From the NCBI RefSeq assembly GCF_010119225.1, contig NZ_WNKF01000007.1:124001-188000 (forward strand): a stretch of DNA of 64,000 bases. The letters are read 5' to 3'. Below are positions 45,346 through 54,985 of the stretch, one piece after another. The translations under genes and the position numbers were made by a program. The DNA comes from Cyclobacterium roseum (GTDB lineage: Bacteria; Bacteroidota; Bacteroidia; Cytophagales; Cyclobacteriaceae). Numbering within the stretch: position 1 is the first letter of the stretch; the number at the start of each line of letters is the position of its first letter. Below the pieces are notes generated by a model, which was given only the letters and a program-made list of their open reading frames with translations, was not told where the DNA came from and ran no database searches.

Positions 45346-48300
45346 ATGAAAAATCTTATACTATTACATGTTATACGCATGACCAAACTATTTACCTATG
45401 CATTTCTGATACAGTTCTTATCTATGAGCTTTTTGTTTGCCTCAAATGGAAATGCTCAGGTTAAAGATATTGAAGAAGTAATGGTATCGCTTTCCTTAGA
45501 GCAGGCAAGAATTGAAAAGGCATTTTCAAGTATTGAGAAAATGACGGGTTTCAGTTTTGTGTACACGGATAAGGAATTGAAAGGTACTCCAAGGGTCTCT
45601 ACCAATGGAGAAACCCAAAGTGTTTATAATTTATTGTCGGTAATCGGCAGACAAACCGGATTGTATTTCAAACAGGTCAATCAGAATATCCATGTCAGGA
45701 AGGTGCCGCCGCAGGCCCAACAGGATCAGGTATCTGATCTGGGCGCTTTATTGCGGGTTACGGTAACCGGAACGATTAACGATGAAAATGGGGACCCTCT
45801 GCCGGGTGCGACGATTACAGTAGAAGGCACCACAGCAGGGACCGTATCAGATATTGATGGTAATTTTTCCATTGATGTAGATGAAGGGTCCGTTTTGCTA
45901 GTTTCCTTTATTGGATACCAGACCAGAAGGATAACAGTGACCAACCAATCCCGCATTGACATTCAGATGGAACTGGATGAATCCGCTTTGGAAGAGGTAG
46001 TCGTAGTGGGGTATGGTACGGTGAAAAAGAGTGATTTGACCGGAGCCGTTTCCCAGGTGAAATCAGAAGAAATCAATGCATTTCCAACTTCCAATGTGAT
46101 GCAAGCCCTTTCCGGAAGGGCTGCAGGGGTTCAGGTGATCCAGAATACGGGAGCACCGGGAGCAGGAATAAGTGTTCGTATAAGAGGTACCAATTCAATT
46201 CAGGGCGGAAATGAGCCTTTATATGTCATTGATGGCTTTCCATTTTCAGGAAACCCTACCAATTTGAATAATTTTGATATTGAAAGTATTGAGGTGCTTA
46301 AGGATGCTTCTGCTACTGCCATTTATGGTTCCAGAGGTGCCAACGGAGTTGTTTTAATTACAACAAAAGGAGGTAAAGAAGGTACAACCAAGGTAGATTT
46401 TGAATCAAGCTACAGCATTCAATCATTGCGAAAAAGGCTGGATCTCATGAATGGGCGTGAATATGCGGAGCTACAAAATATGCAAGCATCCAATGATAAT
46501 ATCCCACCCTATTTCACACAGGAGGAGCTGGCTGGTTTCGGAGAAGGGTATGATTGGCAGGATTTGGTGTTTCAAAACGCCCCTATCCTAAATACATCCT
46601 TGAATATAAGTGGAGGGAATAGTAAAACGCAATATGCTATTTCAGGGAGCTATTTTGGACAGGAAGGGATAATAAAGGGAAGCGATTATAATCGATACTC
46701 CATTCGAACCAACATAACACATAAAATTAGTGAAAAGATCAAAATCGATTTTAACAATACCCTAACCCACTTAAAAACTGAAAGAAGAGATAGTGGTGGA
46801 GGTCATCGAGGTACTTCTATGATCGGTTCTTCAATTATGGCTGCACCAATATCCCAACCCTATAACGAGGATGGTTCTTATAATGTATTGGCAAATGAGT
46901 TCCCTTTCGTTGCTCCTGATATCATTAACCCTTTAAATTTCATTAATGAACAGTTCAATGAAATCAAGGCCAATGTAGTGTTATCCAATCTGGCCTTTGT
47001 CTACCAGCCTACGAAGGAACTGACTTTAAGGATATCAGGGGGCATAGAGAACAGGGATGATAGAGGAGATAACTACACTACAAGAAATTTTTTCAATTCT
47101 CCAGGAAGGGCGAGTGTAAATACGGGGCAGTTTAGAAGCTTATTGAGTGAAAACACCCTAAGTTACAACAAGACAATAGCTGATAGGCACCAGATCAATT
47201 CAGTCATTGGATTTACCTTCCAAGACTTTTTAAATACATCTTTGGGTGCAAGTGGTGTTGGTTTTTTAAGTGATGCATTTGAAACGTATAGTCTTGGATC
47301 TGCAGAAACACCTGGAATTCCAGGTAGTGGGTACTCCTATTCGGTATTGCTTTCCTATTTGGGGAGAGTTAATTACACCTATGATAACAAATACCTTTTC
47401 ACTGTAAGCTTCAGATCGGATGGTTCTTCCAGGTATAGTCCAGGGAATAAATGGGGTTATTTTCCTTCAGGAGCTGTGGCATGGAGAATTTCGGAAGAAG
47501 ATTTTATCTCCAACTCCTCCGTCATATCTGACCTGAAGCTTAGGGCTAGCTGGGGAATGACAGGTAGCCAGGCAATCAGCCCCTATGCAACGCTCAATCA
47601 GTTGAGTCCTGGTCGAACCATATTTGGAAACCAGCTTTACAATACCTTTGCCCCGAGTACGGTACTTCCCGGAGACTTGAAATGGGAAACTACAGAGCAA
47701 TTGGATATCGGTTTGGATGTGGGTTTGTTGGACGATAGAATCATTTTCAATGCGGATTATTATGTCAAAAACACAAGAGATTTGTTGAATACAGTTCGAT
47801 TACCGAGCTCTATGGGTTTTACAACCACTGTGCAGAATGTTGGACAGGTGCAAAATAAAGGTGTGGAGTTTGGTGTAGATGCCAAAGTCTTTACAGGTCA
47901 ATTTAAATGGGACCTTTTTGGAAATATAGCCTTCAACAGGAATAGGGTCATCAATTTACACAATGGTGAAGATATTTTAGGGGCATTTGTGAATGTCCTG
48001 GTGGTGGGCGATAACTTGACCATTTTAAGGGAAGGCAGACCAATTGGTCAATTTTATGGATACGTAGAAGATGGTTACAATGAAAATGGTCAAATCCAAT
48101 TCGTGGATTTAAATGATGATGGTACCATTAACGATAGTGATAAAACCTATATTGGTGATCCCAACCCCCAATTTATATATGGCTTGAATTCAAGCATGAG
48201 TTATAATAACTTTGAATTTCGTTTTTTTATCCAGGGAACCCATGGAAATGACATATTCAATGTTAGCTCCATTCCAAGCACGTTGGATTTTGGCCAGGGA

Positions 48301-48660
48301 TTGAACATGCCAAGAGAAGTTTATTATGACCACTGGACTCCCGAAAACCCAGATGCCAGGTACCCAAGGATTAGTAGAAATACTGCTGCCAGGGTATCTG
48401 ACAGGTTTGTTGAAGATGGTTCTTTTCTAAGGTTTAGAAATATTGAGTTAGCGTATAGTCTGCCATTGAGAGAGTTTGGAAGCAATACCTTCAAGCGCGC
48501 ACAGATTTATGTAAGCGCCCAAAACTACATTACCCTGACCAATTATTCCTGGTGGGACCCCGAAGTGAATTCCAGGGGAGCAGGTACCCAGCAAGGAATA
48601 GATCATTACAGTTATCCAATTCCAAAATCATTTACTACTGGAGTTAGACTTGGGTTTTGA
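45346..48660 (+). CDS. SusC-type TonB-dependent transducer with STN domain
   Basis: A 1104-residue SusC. The signal ends near NGNAQ (about 40), then an STN domain about 45-115, a carboxypeptidase-regulatory domain about 138-215 (GTINDENGDPLPGATITVEG), the plug start EEVVVVGYGTVKKSDLTGAV, the plug to about 335 with the NG(V)VLITTKGGK motif, and the barrel to the final GVRLGF. It signals to the FecR just upstream and imports the substrate captured by the SusD 40 bp downstream. Its sequence is distinct from the 6705 SusC, so it likely handles another glycan. Confidence 0.96.
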   Translation: MKNLILLHVIRMTKLFTYAFLIQFLSMSFLFASNGNAQVKDIEEVMVSLSLEQARIEKAFSSIEKMTGFSFVYTDKELKGTPRVSTNGETQSVYNLLSVIGRQTGLYFKQVNQNIHVRKVPPQAQQDQVSDLGALLRVTVTGTINDENGDPLPGATITVEGTTAGTVSDIDGNFSIDVDEGSVLLVSFIGYQTRRITVTNQSRIDIQMELDESALEEVVVVGYGTVKKSDLTGAVSQVKSEEINAFPTSNVMQALSGRAAGVQVIQNTGAPGAGISVRIRGTNSIQGGNEPLYVIDGFPFSGNPTNLNNFDIESIEVLKDASATAIYGSRGANGVVLITTKGGKEGTTKVDFESSYSIQSLRKRLDLMNGREYAELQNMQASNDNIPPYFTQEELAGFGEGYDWQDLVFQNAPILNTSLNISGGNSKTQYAISGSYFGQEGIIKGSDYNRYSIRTNITHKISEKIKIDFNNTLTHLKTERRDSGGGHRGTSMIGSSIMAAPISQPYNEDGSYNVLANEFPFVAPDIINPLNFINEQFNEIKANVVLSNLAFVYQPTKELTLRISGGIENRDDRGDNYTTRNFFNSPGRASVNTGQFRSLLSENTLSYNKTIADRHQINSVIGFTFQDFLNTSLGASGVGFLSDAFETYSLGSAETPGIPGSGYSYSVLLSYLGRVNYTYDNKYLFTVSFRSDGSSRYSPGNKWGYFPSGAVAWRISEEDFISNSSVISDLKLRASWGMTGSQAISPYATLNQLSPGRTIFGNQLYNTFAPSTVLPGDLKWETTEQLDIGLDVGLLDDRIIFNADYYVKNTRDLLNTVRLPSSMGFTTTVQNVGQVQNKGVEFGVDAKVFTGQFKWDLFGNIAFNRNRVINLHNGEDILGAFVNVLVVGDNLTILREGRPIGQFYGYVEDGYNENGQIQFVDLNDDGTINDSDKTYIGDPNPQFIYGLNSSMSYNNFEFRFFIQGTHGNDIFNVSSIPSTLDFGQGLNMPREVYYDHWTPENPDARYPRISRNTAARVSDRFVEDGSFLRFRNIELAYSLPLREFGSNTFKRAQIYVSAQNYITLTNYSWWDPEVNSRGAGTQQGIDHYSYPIPKSFTTGVRLGF

Positions 48661-48700
48661 TAAAAAGTAGTCCTTATTTTGAAAAAAAATATTTGAAATC

Positions 48701-50152
48701 ATGACATATTACCATACATATTTAGTGAAATTTGGCTTGATCTTTTCCTTTGGGGGGCTGCTGGCCTGTGAAGAATTGTTAATTGAAGAGCCTAAGACTG
48801 TGGCTGTTGAGGTGTTTTACAACACTGCTGAGGAGGTTGAAACCGCTGTAAATGCCATTTACTCTCCCTTAAGGAGTACCAGGGCGGAGCAAATTGCCAT
48901 TTTGGACGCCCATACAGATTGGGGGTATGGAAGAGGAAGTAGGGCTCAGTACAATGATTTTGCAGGTCTCAACCCTACAAATATCAATACAGCAGGATCA
49001 AGGTGGGATTCATTTTATCAGGCCATCAGAAATGCAAATTTAGTAATTGCCAATGCTCCAGAGGGAGACAATATTAGTCAGGAAAATATTGATCTGTATG
49101 TTGCTGAAGCAAAATTTCTGAGAGCGCTGAGTTATTTTGACCTTGTGCGCAATTGGGGAGGAGTTCCTCTTCGAACCGAAAATACGATGCTGGATATAGA
49201 TCTGCCGAGAAGCACTGTTCAGGAAGTGTATGAGCTGATTTTGTCAGATTTACTGGATGCAGAAACTCATCTCCCTCAAAATCCCAAAGACCTGGGAAGA
49301 CCAACTCTTTATGCCGCAAAAACACTTTTGGCAGATGTGTACCTTTTCCTGGAAAAGTATGGGGATGCACGTAATAAAGCATTGGAAGTTATCCAGTCTA
49401 ACAGATTTTCCCTGGTTCCCATTTCAAGCAAGGAAGACATACAGTGGAATATTTTTGGTCCGGAACTAATGACAAGTCCGGAAGAAATATTTTACTTAAA
49501 ATATGCCAGGGAGCTGGGGCAAGGGAATTGGATGCTCTTTGTGCTTAACCATCCCAGTACGGGTTATTTTAATTTCGGGGGAGCATATGCCCATTACAGT
49601 GATGCCACGAACCCATTTTATGCAGAATGGGAAGACGGTGATATCAGAAAGGAACTTTGGGATCAGATTGACTTTGGATTAGGGCCAACTACATTAGTCA
49701 GTGGTAAGTACGTGGATCCCAATGCTGTAGACAGGTTAGGTGCCGGTAATGACTTGCCGATTTACAGGTATGCCGAGGTTTTGCTGATTTTTGCCGAAGC
49801 AGAAGTAAGGTCAGCAGGGAATATAGGACAGGGGGCTATTGACGCTTTGAATCAAGTCAAAAGGAGAGCCTATGGGTTTGCCTCACAAACCCCTTCTCCG
49901 GTAGATTACCAATTTGACCAAAATGAAGTTGATTCTTTCCTGGATGCTGTTTTGCAGGAAAGGGCTTATGAATTCCAATTTGAGGGGAAAAGGTGGTTGG
50001 ATTTGAAGAGAACCGGTAGAGCCCAGGAAATGATTATGAAAAACAAGGGATTGGAAATTGCAGAGGCACACTACCTTTGGCCCATTCCTTTACAGGAAAC
50101 CAATTTCAATGGTGCCATTGATCCGGCAACAGACCAAAACCCAGGGTATTAG
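48701..50152 (+). CDS. SusD/RagB-family surface lipoprotein
   Basis: A 483-residue SusD of the shorter RagB type. The lipobox Cys is about residue 23 (GGLLACEEL). SusD motifs: AEAKFLRALSYFDLVRNWGG about 131-150 and YRYAEVLLIFAEAEVRS about 351-367, with a tail LWPIPLQETNFN...DQNPGY. It partners the SusC immediately upstream. A 16-bp inverted-repeat terminator starts 8 bp after its stop. Confidence 0.95.
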   Translation: MTYYHTYLVKFGLIFSFGGLLACEELLIEEPKTVAVEVFYNTAEEVETAVNAIYSPLRSTRAEQIAILDAHTDWGYGRGSRAQYNDFAGLNPTNINTAGSRWDSFYQAIRNANLVIANAPEGDNISQENIDLYVAEAKFLRALSYFDLVRNWGGVPLRTENTMLDIDLPRSTVQEVYELILSDLLDAETHLPQNPKDLGRPTLYAAKTLLADVYLFLEKYGDARNKALEVIQSNRFSLVPISSKEDIQWNIFGPELMTSPEEIFYLKYARELGQGNWMLFVLNHPSTGYFNFGGAYAHYSDATNPFYAEWEDGDIRKELWDQIDFGLGPTTLVSGKYVDPNAVDRLGAGNDLPIYRYAEVLLIFAEAEVRSAGNIGQGAIDALNQVKRRAYGFASQTPSPVDYQFDQNEVDSFLDAVLQERAYEFQFEGKRWLDLKRTGRAQEMIMKNKGLEIAEAHYLWPIPLQETNFNGAIDPATDQNPGY

Positions 50153-50159
50153 TTAAATA

Positions 50160-50193
50160 AGCCCTTCCAGGTTTTCAAAAACCTGGAAGGGCT
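50160..50193 (+). terminator. Terminator after the second SusC/SusD pair
   Basis: A 16-bp perfect inverted repeat with arms AGCCCTTCCAGGTTTT and AAAACCTGGAAGGGCT and almost no loop. It falls between the SusD stop and the next ATG 16 bp further on, so the FAD oxidoreductase gene may be attenuated or have its own promoter within this hairpin. Confidence 0.75.
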
Positions 50194-50208
50194 CAAATTT
50201 GATAGAAA

Positions 50209-51588
50209 ATGAAAAGAAGAGAAATGATCGCCAGGATGGGTGCGATATCCGTAGGTCTGACCGCCCCCCAACTTTCCAAAGGGGATGTTCTGGCAGCACC
50301 TTATAAAATCAACCAGCAGAAAATTGAAACCGATATTTTGATCGTCGGAGGAGGTACAGCCGGCGTAATTGCAGCTATTCAGGCGGGTAGAGCAGGAGCC
50401 ACAACCACCCTGATTGAAAGTGGCAGCCAACTAGGAGGGACCACTACTACCGGAGGGGTATCCTTCCCCGGGATTTTCCATGCCTGGGGAAAGCAGGTCA
50501 TTGGCGGAATTGGATGGGAACTGGTGATGGAGGCTGTGAAACTCAATGATGATATTTTGCCCAATTTTTCCATCATACCCAACAATGATACCATTCGCCA
50601 TTGGAGGCACCAGGTAACCGTCAATAAAGCCCTTTATGCCCTGCTGGCAGAGGAAAAGTGCACGGAAGCTGGGGTGGATATTCACTTTTATGAAACGCCT
50701 ACCGAAATCACCTTTAATGGCGGAAAATGGACCGTAAAAACGGTTGGTAAAGGAATTTCCCATGAAATTATTTGCGATCAGCTCATTGATTGTTCCGGAA
50801 ATGCCGCTGCCGCTTCCATAGCCGGATTCCCACTTTTGAGAGAGGCTGATACCCAACCGGGATCCTTTATCTTTCGGATTGGGGGCTATGATTTTGAGTC
50901 CCTGGACCTTTCTAAAATTCCACAGGAATACCACAGCAGGCTAAGGCAGAATATGCTCATCAACGATGAGGTGAAGGTGGAATCTTCGGTAAACAATTTC
51001 CCTCCTACCGTTCCCTACAATTATGTTTATGTACACGGTGCCGATTCTTCTACGGCGGCACTGCATACCAAAGCAAACATGGAGGGTAGGGCTTCCCTAT
51101 TGAACCTGATCAGGAAATTGCGAACATTTCCGGGATGTGAAAAATTAAAATTAATGGATGCGCAGACTGAAACAGCTGTTCGGGAAACCTACCGGATCGA
51201 CGGACTTTACAAAATCAGCCATGAAGACTATGTTTCTGGAAAAGTGTTTCCCGATTCCTTGTCTTATTCCTTTTATCCCATTGATTTGCATAGAGATGGG
51301 GAATCCATTTATCAGGAATTTCTCAAAGAGGACATTGTGGCTACCATACCGCTGAGGGCGCTGATACCAAAAGGCAGTCGGAATTTTTTGGTGGCGGGAC
51401 GCTGTTTGAGTAGTGATCGCCTGGCCAATTCTGCCCTAAGGGTTCAGGCATCCTGCATGGGTATGGGGCAGGCAGCGGCAGTGGCGGCTGTTTTGGCCAT
51501 TAAACACCAGGTGACACCGGCTGATGTTCCTCTGGATGATTTAAAAAATTTACTGAGAGAACATGGGGGGATTGTGCCGGAGGCCTGA
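50209..51588 (+). CDS. FAD-dependent oxidoreductase, Tat-type
   Basis: A 459-residue flavoprotein with an RR-containing leader (MKRREMIARMGAISVGL), suggesting Tat export. The FAD-binding Rossmann motif is DILIVGGGTAGVIAAIQAGRAG (about 44-65) followed by an acidic second strand (LIESGSQLGGT), typical of the FAD_oxidored group (PF12831). A C-terminal FAD contact is visible as LVAGRCLSSDRLANSALRVQASCMG (about 396-420). Substrate unknown; may oxidise a sugar-derived compound from the SusC/SusD locus. The following gene, 24 bp downstream, encodes a putative FMN-attachment protein. Confidence 0.85.
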   Translation: MKRREMIARMGAISVGLTAPQLSKGDVLAAPYKINQQKIETDILIVGGGTAGVIAAIQAGRAGATTTLIESGSQLGGTTTTGGVSFPGIFHAWGKQVIGGIGWELVMEAVKLNDDILPNFSIIPNNDTIRHWRHQVTVNKALYALLAEEKCTEAGVDIHFYETPTEITFNGGKWTVKTVGKGISHEIICDQLIDCSGNAAAASIAGFPLLREADTQPGSFIFRIGGYDFESLDLSKIPQEYHSRLRQNMLINDEVKVESSVNNFPPTVPYNYVYVHGADSSTAALHTKANMEGRASLLNLIRKLRTFPGCEKLKLMDAQTETAVRETYRIDGLYKISHEDYVSGKVFPDSLSYSFYPIDLHRDGESIYQEFLKEDIVATIPLRALIPKGSRNFLVAGRCLSSDRLANSALRVQASCMGMGQAAAVAAVLAIKHQVTPADVPLDDLKNLLREHGGIVPEA

Positions 51589-51612
51589 GCATTACCTACA
51601 AATCAAAGATAA

Positions 51613-52710
51613 ATGATCCATTGGATAAAGGGATTTTTGATCGGACTTTCGTTGATCCTGTTTTTTTATGAAAAGGAGGAGCATTTCCGGTATTTTCAAC
51701 CTGCAACCATATCCATTGCGGATTCCTCCCGGTTGATCACCGTATCCCTCAATGATTCCTTGTACCGGCAGGAAATGCCTCAGTACGAGGGTGCGGCCGG
51801 TATTCCCCTGAATTATTTTATGGACCTTCATACGGGGGTATGCTATGATAACAAGTGCCGTCCCTTGAAAATACGGGTTTACTGGAACATTACCGGCAGG
51901 TACCTGGGTTTTGAACTGCTGGATGGGGAGTACCTGAGCAAGCATGACCATGAACCCTTCCTTCCGGCGGAATACGAACAATTACACCGGCTGCTGGCTG
52001 ATCCCTTCCTGCCCTTGGGTAAGTATTCCTTTGAAGATTTGGTGAGCAATACAGCTGGGACCGACAATTCAGTAGATGGTGTTTCGGGCGCTACAGCAAA
52101 GGATGTGCTGGAGCATGTCGTACCCGGTGCTGCCTATACTACCCATAAACTATACCATGTGGTTCATGGTCCGGTCCAACAGCATGTCATGGAACTGACG
52201 GAAAAACAACTTGATCCGTATTTGTTTACCGAAATCCTGCAAAGTCCGGATCAAAGTGACCGGACCTGGGCATTGGAACGGCTTGGGTTACTTACCAAAC
52301 TGGATGATTCGGTGATTGATGCTTTAATGGGTATACTCCTTGAAGAAGAATATTTTCAGTCCTACCTGGTATTGAAATCACTTACTACTGAACAGCTGGA
52401 ATCGGAGGATTTGCAGCTTCAACTTTTCAAGCTTATCGGAAGGGTGGACCATGGCATAGAAAACCTGATTTTTGATCAATTGGCAGAAGCAGCCCATTTA
52501 AATCCGGCCGTGGTGGATCATTCAATAGAAAATCTTAGCCAGGTGAATGGTCTACAGCTGGTAAAGTTACTGAAGTTATATACGGTTCATGGGATTAATT
52601 CAGCTAAATTGAATGAAGCACTAGGCGAAATGATACCCCATGAAAACAGTTTTGTGGAGCGTCAGGTACTGCAGTTTCTGGAGAAGCATGGCTGGAGTCC
52701 TGATCATTAA
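51613..52710 (+). CDS. FMN-binding-motif protein with helical repeat tail
   Basis: A 365-residue protein with an N-terminal membrane anchor (GFLIGLSLILFFY, about 7-19). Residues 155-161 read DGVSGAT, which matches the D-x-[VIL]-[ST]-G-A-T motif where ApbE attaches FMN covalently through phosphoester to Thr (about 161). The flanking YFMDLHTGVCYDNKCRPLKI and GRYLGFELLDGEYLSKHDHE also fit that domain family. The part after about 200 is helical, possibly HEAT-like. Together with the FAD oxidoreductase it could form an extracytosolic flavin electron path. ApbE is not in the window. Confidence 0.72.
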   Translation: MIHWIKGFLIGLSLILFFYEKEEHFRYFQPATISIADSSRLITVSLNDSLYRQEMPQYEGAAGIPLNYFMDLHTGVCYDNKCRPLKIRVYWNITGRYLGFELLDGEYLSKHDHEPFLPAEYEQLHRLLADPFLPLGKYSFEDLVSNTAGTDNSVDGVSGATAKDVLEHVVPGAAYTTHKLYHVVHGPVQQHVMELTEKQLDPYLFTEILQSPDQSDRTWALERLGLLTKLDDSVIDALMGILLEEEYFQSYLVLKSLTTEQLESEDLQLQLFKLIGRVDHGIENLIFDQLAEAAHLNPAVVDHSIENLSQVNGLQLVKLLKLYTVHGINSAKLNEALGEMIPHENSFVERQVLQFLEKHGWSPDH

Positions 52711-52844
52711 AGGGATCCTTGTTGTATAGGGGAGACAGTTGGCTTTTTCCATTGTGGGAGTTAAATCGCTTACAGCTCCACCAATTTAAGTAAAATCCTG
52801 TTGGTCCAGATTTTTTAGAATTTTGCTTTTATTAACTGGTAAAA

Positions 52845-52863
52845 ATACGATGCTATATCGTAT
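52845..52863. promoter_or_regulatory. Palindromic operator upstream of vapBC 2
   Basis: A perfect inverted repeat ATACGAT, five bases, ATCGTAT, ends 20 bp before the antitoxin ATG, with an extra half-like ATTCGTA at 52864. Position and symmetry fit an autoregulatory VapB site. Confidence 0.7.
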
Positions 52864-52883
52864 ATTCGTAAAAAGTTAATAGT

Positions 52884-53090
52884 ATGAAAGTTACAGCCAT
52901 TATTCCTGACGAGTTGATAGCGGAAGCCATGGAATTATCCAAGGCAGATACAATCACAGAAACGGTAAAAATCGCTTTAATTGCTTACATCAGAACCCAA
53001 AAAATCAAGCAATTGGGAGCCACGGTTTTGAATGAACCATTGGCGTTTAGGTACGCTGCGAAGGAAATACGGGACTTGAATCGCGAATGA
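52884..53090 (+). CDS. VapB-type antitoxin, ribbon-helix-helix
   Basis: A 68-residue antitoxin. The N-terminus MKVTAIIPDELIAEAMEL, then TITETVKIALIAYI, is a ribbon-helix-helix fold, followed by a basic/acidic tail ending LAFRYAAKEIRDLNRE that should wrap the toxin. Its stop overlaps the toxin start by four bases (ATGA). Different fold class from the 16186 antitoxin, so the two vapBC systems are not recent duplicates. Confidence 0.88.
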   Translation: MKVTAIIPDELIAEAMELSKADTITETVKIALIAYIRTQKIKQLGATVLNEPLAFRYAAKEIRDLNRE

Positions 53091-53470
53091 GAGGTGTTGT
53101 GTTCGATACCTCCATCTGGATGGAATACCTGAAGGGAAATCCCAAATACTTTACTGTTTGCCAGGAACTTCTTGTGAATGGCAGGGTGTTTGGCCTTGAG
53201 CTTATTTTTGCAGAACTGTTGCAAGGTGCAAAAAGCAATAGAGAGGTAAATGTTATTCTGGAGTATGCATCTTTGGTTCCCACTTTGGATGAACCTTTTT
53301 TGGTGATGGAATCTGGTTTTCTTTCTTATCATTCTGGCTTGGTTCATCATGGAGTAGGAATAATCGATGCGGTAATTTTTAATGCAGTACAGAAAAACGA
53401 ACTCCAACTCTGGACCTTGGATAAAAAACTGAAGCAAATTGTGGGGTATGATTTGTTGTTTTATACTTAA
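53087..53470 (+). CDS. VapC-type PIN-domain RNase toxin
   Basis: A 127-residue PIN toxin. Catalytic acids: Asp 7 in VVFDTSIWMEYL, Glu about 42 in ELIFAELLQGAK, Asp about 93 in GVGIIDAVIFNA, and Asp about 111 in TLDKKLK. Operon with the VapB gene upstream and an operator palindrome before it. The first array of TCAATCT repeats starts only a few bases after the stop codon. Confidence 0.9.
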   Translation: MRGVVFDTSIWMEYLKGNPKYFTVCQELLVNGRVFGLELIFAELLQGAKSNREVNVILEYASLVPTLDEPFLVMESGFLSYHSGLVHHGVGIIDAVIFNAVQKNELQLWTLDKKLKQIVGYDLLFYT

Positions 53471-53476
53471 AACCAA

Positions 53477-53530
53477 CCTCAATCAATCTCCTTCCTTCAA
53501 TCTCCCTCAATCTTTTTCCTTCAATCTCTA
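53477..53530 (+). repeat. TCAATCT array 2
   Basis: Four to five units of TCAATCT spaced by short pyrimidine-rich linkers, period 10-14 bp, beginning seven bases after vapC stop. Same orientation as the other arrays at 41738, 56942 and 58195. Confidence 0.75.
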
Positions 53531-53651
53531 ATGAAGCTGTACGAATTATACCCGTTGGCTAACTGGTCATTTGGCCTCAAAGGAAAATGCTTAAGTCATA
53601 ATATAAAACTCCTTACTTGATTTTTTCGAATTTTTCATTCAATTTAAAATC

Positions 53652-53954
53652 ATGGAAGCCAATCCAATATCCTTTTTTCATCCCAGGGAACTGCATAACA
53701 ATACGAGTGTCCTGACCATGGCTGCCTATGTGCTCAATGGTTTGATGGTATATTTGAACTGGCCCCATTGGGTGGGGTACTTGTCATTTCTTATTTTGAC
53801 CGTGAATATGATCCTGATTGGCATACTTTTTTACCAGATCTTAAACGATGAAGAAGAAAGAATTAGGCGCAGAAATTGGTTATTTGCAATTTTAAGGACA
53901 GTTATAAACCTGGTGCTCTTGTTTTTGGTGCTTTACCATATTGAATTAATCTGA
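53652..53954 (+). CDS. Small integral membrane protein, hypothetical
   Basis: A 100-residue protein with three hydrophobic spans (MAAYVLNGLMVYL, about 23-35; YLSFLILTVNMILIGILFYQ, about 43-62; LFAILRTVINLVLLFLVLYHI, about 77-97) and an acidic/basic loop NDEEERIRRRN between the last two. No family recognised. It lies 13 bp before the deleted sulfatase gene and may share its transcription. Confidence 0.6.
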   Translation: MEANPISFFHPRELHNNTSVLTMAAYVLNGLMVYLNWPHWVGYLSFLILTVNMILIGILFYQILNDEEERIRRRNWLFAILRTVINLVLLFLVLYHIELI

Positions 53955-53966
53955 TCGTTGTCTCTG

Positions 53967-54772
53967 ATGAAAAATTTCTACCATGTTTTGTCCTGTTTTA
54001 TTTTTCTACTTGTATTATACATAGGTTGGGTACAAGCCCAGGAATCCCAGCCACCCAACATCCTGATGATCTCCGTGGACGATCTGAACGATTTTATCGG
54101 CGGAATGGGCCATCCGGATGCCATTACCCCCAACCTGGACCGGTTGATTGCTAACGGACTGTTATTTGCAAACGCCCAATGCCAGGCTCCCATGTGCAGT
54201 CCGTCCAGAACGGCCATTATGACCGGTTTAAGGCCTTCCACCACCGGTATTTACGGGTTTATCGGGGACAACCAAATCAAGGAAACGATACCTTTGCCAA
54301 AGTGGCACTTTGGAACCGGGCCACCATCTCCCCCCTGATCTTTGCCGGTCCCGGAATCCCGGAATCCCAGCGTGTGGATGCGCCAGTGGAGTTGTTTTCC
54401 ATTTATCCCACGCTTACAGACCTGGTCAAACTCCCCAAACCCCAAAATATGGAAGCCAAGAGTATCTATCCCCTATTAAAAGACCCCAATTGTAAATGGG
54501 AAACACCTGGCATCACCACATGGGCCCGAAACAACCATGCGGTTGTTAGCCAGGAGTATCGCTACATCCGCTATGAGGATGGTTCCGAAGAATTGTATGA
54601 CTTGAAAGAGGATCCAAACGAATGGTACAATGTGGCTGGAGAAGGAAAATACTCATCCATCAAATCGGAGTTGGCGCAGTATCTCCCCCGAATAAATGTA
54701 AAATGGGCTAAGGCATCCCGCTATGACAACAATGACTATTTTCGAAAACAAAAAGCGGAGCAAAGTGAATAG
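53967..54772 (+). pseudogene. Sulfatase with internal deletion and frameshift
   Basis: From ATG 53967 the frame encodes a signal, NILMISVDDLNDFIGGMG, and CSPSRTAIMTGLRPSTTGIY, then leaves frame near 54282-54290 and stops at 54338. A second frame resumes at 54289 with NDTFAKVALWNRATISPLIF and continues to 54772 (YRYIRYEDGSEELYDLKEDP). About 200 central residues present in intact family members, including the DHG metal site, are missing. Like the 4022 remnant, the break comes directly after the catalytic Cys region. Not functional as a sulfatase. Confidence 0.87.
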
Positions 54773-54985
54773 GGATTCAGTAATTATAGCTTTGGAAGCA
54801 GGTCTGAAAAATAGCAGCCTAAAAAGGCAGCTTGTCCAAAGTCAATACTTACAATCTGAAAAAATCAATCCAACTTTTGCTATAAAGGCTACCAAAACCA
54901 GTTTTTATTTTCCAAAAATTGGCCTAAACTTTATTTTTTAGATTAACTTGGGTCTTAAATCCTTATCCAATTATCCAAAAAACCC

